From NCBI GenBank assembly GCA_037975125.1, contig CM075857.1, forward strand, positions 74,419,345 to 74,483,344: a DNA stretch of 64,000 bases, given 5' to 3'. Positions 60,697-64,000 of this stretch are shown here, in pieces; position 1 is the first letter of the stretch, and the number at the start of each line of letters is the position of its first letter. This stretch comes from Latrodectus hesperus (taxonomy: Eukaryota > Arthropoda > Arachnida > Araneae > Theridiidae). A program made the position numbers and the translations under genes. Below the pieces are notes generated by a model, which saw only the letters and a list, made by a program, of their open reading frames with translations, did not search any database and was not told the origin of the DNA.

Positions 60697-60702
60697 AATA
60701 AA
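60697..60702 (+). promoter_or_regulatory. Poly(A) signal of GTF2E1
   Basis: AATAAA 74 bp past the GTF2E1 stop codon, followed by GT/T-rich sequence. Gives a short 3' UTR of about 100 bases. Confidence 0.7.
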
Positions 60703-60887
60703 TTGTGGACTTTGTTACACACTACCAATTTTATGTTTGATTTTTTTCTCGATTATTTCTTATATTAAGAAATAGTTTTATATTTAACATTTATTTATTA
60801 TATCTAATTTGCTTCTTATAATATTCTTATATTTCACACCTAATTTTACTTGTGAGTGAGAATAAATAATTATTTCCATTGTATAAT

Positions 60888-61085
60888 CAGAGATGCCGTT
60901 TGTTACGATTTTTCCGTATGTAGTACGGATTTCTACTCTTCATTACGGAGTTACGATGATCTTAACGAAATTACGGAAAATAGATTTCTCTCTCGATCTC
61001 TAATAATAATCCTTTTTTGTCTTGTACGATTATATTATTATTATTGTATTATAGCGATTAAAATTTGTAAAGGTTACAAATAAAT
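60888..61085 (+). mobile_element. Possible hAT-like terminal fragment
   Basis: Starts CAGAGATGCCGTTTGTTACG, a hAT-like CAGAGATG end, followed by repeated TTACGA/TTACGG and CGTA words that stand out from the A+T-rich flanks. No matching right end was found. Confidence 0.3.
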
Positions 61086-63908
61086 TACAAATTTAGTGTT
61101 GAAATTGGATTAAGAAAAATATCAATAATATTTCAGACTCAAAATTGTGTTATCAGAGAGAATTTTCTCAAACAGAAATCAGTATGGTTAAGAAAGCTAT
61201 AACACAAAATTTGTGGTTGATTGTCATTTATTTCTATTTATCATGTCATTTATTTATTTATTTATTTATTATTAAAAAAATGGTTTACTTTCTTAATTAT
61301 TTCTTTTTATATTTATTATGATTAGATAATCATTTTACTTTTATTTTTTAACATAGGTTACCTTAAAAGTATTAATTTTATGCACATAAGTGTATTCTTA
61401 ATGTAAACCACGTGTTACTGAAAAAGTTACTGAAAGTACTGAAAATATATCCTATTAGTACTGATTGGGATGCTCAGAGGTTGGCATCTCTCTTTAGCTG
61501 CTAATTTTAAATTTTAGTTAAAAATTAAAAACTGTCCTAAATTTTCTAATTATAATATATTTGTTTTTAATGATTACATAAGTTCCTTATAATATACATA
61601 AATATATATAATTTATAAAAAATAAAATTATAAAAAAATTTTATTCTTGAAAAATATTTTTGATGTTGGATATTTATTGGTAAATAATAATGGAGTATTA
61701 TCTACATTTCTAAAATAGAAACAATCATTTGTGTTTTTACGTTGAATTTTTATTTTAAACTGTATCTATGGCTTCTTAATTATAAAAGAACCTATTTATT
61801 TGTCTTTTCAACTATTTAACCTCTTTGAGTACTATCTTATAGCATGTTCTTATAATAAATTCAGGTTCATTGTTTGATATCTTTATTGTGTGTGTATATA
61901 ACTTGTCAAGGTTTAAAATTTTAATTTCTGTATAGTTCATACTTAAGTCATTTGCACATTTCTTGTGAGGATACTGTACATTTAATGATCTGTACAATTC
62001 ATGGAGTATTTACATTTCAAATCTTGTAGTTGTGGCTTCTTTTCTTATGTGTATGTTCATTTTGTCAGAGTTCATAATTATTTTAAAAAAGGAAATAATT
62101 GTACTTATAATTTTTTCCAATAATCACAGACATTCTCGAAGTGCTATTTATAGAGATTGAGAATTTTTAAGAAAAAAAATGCTTTTAATAAATATTTTTA
62201 TGCAATACATATAATTAGTGTAATGAGTTCTAGTTGGAGTAGAACTTCTATTTATTCAAAATTCGTTTTTTTAATACTTTATGATAATAGTTAATTGTAT
62301 GATCTTTATACTTTTTAATTTTCTATGATAGCTACATATTATAAAGAAATGAGTTGAATAGAGGATTAAAAATGAAAAAGTTGAAATTGTTATTTTTCTT
62401 TTGTTTTTTAATATTTTTTATAATATGAGTTTTTCCATAAACTCTGTATTTAATTTTTGAACATAAAATATATACGTCCAAAAATTAAATACATAGTTAT
62501 TGAAAAGCTCAAGTTATTAAAAAAAGTATTAAATCTAAATGTTATAAATTTATATATTTACCTACCATTGTGGTTATAAAAATTTTTAAATATTTTTACC
62601 CCACAACAGGCAACTGATTTTATAATTTTGAAATAAAATTATAAAACCAGTTAATATAATTTAATGGTCTTTGATTAAGAAAAAATATTATAATTATTCT
62701 AGAAATGAAAAATAGGTCACAAAAATTCAGTTTTTTTTTATATATTACTAAAACTAATGGACAGGTATAGCATGAAATATCAAACTTTTAAAAATTCAAT
62801 GTTTGTATATTTTAAATGAAATTATCATCTTAAACGGTTAAGTATTAAAAAATTAAAATAAATTGTGTACAAATGAATGTGTTTATTCAAAATAGTTAGC
62901 TTAGTAACTTTCCTAGTTATTAGACTTCTTTTCACAGTATATAAATAATTTAATAGTGAGTTGATAGTTATCAAAATAAAAATAATTAAGTGCATTAAAT
63001 TAACTGATTTCAAAATTAAGATGATTTTACTGTAGGACTCAAATTATTTAATTTGATATGAACTAAACTTGATCTAACAAATTGAATATCTCGATAGTTG
63101 GCAAGAAAAATGTATTTATTTCTTAGGAGAAATAAAAAAAATACATATAATGTATTGATTTTTTTTAATATATCAAAGAAAATATTTTGCTTTCATTGCA
63201 AAAGTTTTTCAATGATTTTTGAATTTATATATTTAAAAATATATGTTAGCCATTTACTTTTTAGCCTTGGCTTCTTTGCAATTAATTTTGCTTCTATTTT
63301 ATTGTGAGTAGCCATAGAGGTTTATACTCAGATAACTTCTCCATTTTAATACTGTATCATAATCTGCTGTATATCAATGCGTATTGATGGGCATGTATTG
63401 GTCAAAAACAGTGTCATTATTTTTTTCAAATTCTAATGACACAAATTGAATGGGATCAAATTCTGACTCAATTTGAATCAATACTTTCTATCACACGTGA
63501 AAAAAAATTGTTTTGGAATATGGGATTCTTCTCATTCTAATATTTTCCAATTTGTTTCTAATAGATTTCTTGGTACAAATTTATGTGGTATAAAATAATT
63601 TTTTAATCAATATATTGTCTCTTCTGTTAATGTTGTTTAAAAAAATTTAGGGAATTTACTAATCATCGATGTAATTAGCCTATGTGTTATTGAAGATAAA
63701 TATTTAACGTTATAAAAATATTATCTTTCGTTAATTTGTCTGGCATCTCTTTTTTCCTATACAAAATCAACTAATAGTTTTGAAAAATTACAATAATTTT
63801 TTTTATTTAAAATTGAAATATTTTTAACTTGGTTATAAAATATTTTGTTAATTAACCTATTATGTGCATCTTAATAAATCATATGCCTCATTTTTAACAC
63901 TTTAAATA
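61086..63908. other. Intergenic, A+T-rich with two hairpins
   Basis: No gene supported. Two inverted repeats are visible. One has imperfect arms of about 32 bp (62427-62459 and 62479-62510) with a perfect 14-bp inner part, GTATTTAATTTTTG. The other has 18-bp arms with one mismatch (62612-62629 and 62635-62652). Confidence 0.5.
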
Positions 63909-63979
63909 AAGCAGTATAAGGAAATAAAATTTAATGTTTATGTTTAATAAACATTAAATTTTATTTCCTTACACTGCTT
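63909..63979. repeat. 32-bp inverted repeat at window end
   Basis: Arms 63909-63940 and 63948-63979 are inverse complements with one mismatch and a 7-base loop. The pairing extends a few bases further outward with another mismatch. Similar in design to the hairpins at 5313 and 26754 but different in sequence. Confidence 0.88.
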
Positions 63980-64000
63980 CATTTATAAACTGTAAAAAAG

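Noticed and set aside
1..64000. CRISPR arrays, bacterial operons, integrons or phage genes
   Set aside because: No regularly spaced repeats, no ribosome-binding-site-led gene runs; gene structure is eukaryotic throughout.

Overview
The window reads as animal nuclear DNA of high A+T content: split genes with 1-4 kb introns, canonical GT/AG splice sites, long TA microsatellites, tRNA-derived SINEs and many decayed Tc1/mariner, Ginger and hAT elements. The element mix (DD41D and DD34E Tc1/mariner elements, a KRBA2-type Ginger element, tRNA SINEs) suggests an arthropod, and a spider or other arachnid is my best guess. That guess rests on family knowledge, not on a search.

Bases 1-33,000 are mostly repeats. 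In order they hold: a Tc1-like relic; SINE copies; an RNase H/LINE remnant; an internally deleted mariner; a Tc1 element bounded by TA whose transposase is broken by one stop codon (12184-13718); a DD41D element with TIRs and TA ends (14846-16167); a possible solo LTR; three copies of a MITE with GGCACA ends (one with a perfect 8-bp target duplication); and a Ginger element (22887-26968) with a complete Tc1-type element, of IR/DR end structure, nested inside it. One clear host gene lies here: a UCH-L1/L3-type ubiquitin hydrolase whose coding region is one uninterrupted exon (19937-20662, minus). Three minus-strand coding-like segments (3.4, 5.5 and 9 kb) may be exons of one unrecognised gene.

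Bases 33,200-60,750 hold two complete, divergently arranged host genes. On the minus strand is a PRXL2B (prostamide/prostaglandin F synthase, SelU/FAM213 group) gene of six coding exons. The first cysteine of its CxxC motif is an in-frame TGA. The reading frame and all ten splice sites around the TGA are intact, and a good SECIS-like hairpin lies in the 3' UTR at 33422-33496. I therefore read it as selenocysteine and call the product a UxxC selenoprotein of 185 residues. On the plus strand is the TFIIE alpha-subunit gene (GTF2E1), with five coding exons and a 416-residue product. The two start codons are about 3.8 kb apart. A strong 5' splice donor 368 bp from the PRXL2B start codon suggests the TFIIE-alpha transcript begins there, so the two genes may share a bidirectional promoter.

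Bases 60,750-64,000 are A+T-rich and hold hairpin repeats but no gene I can support. The most notable content is the Sec-containing PRXL2B gene and its SECIS element, which standard gene prediction would probably truncate or split at the TGA.
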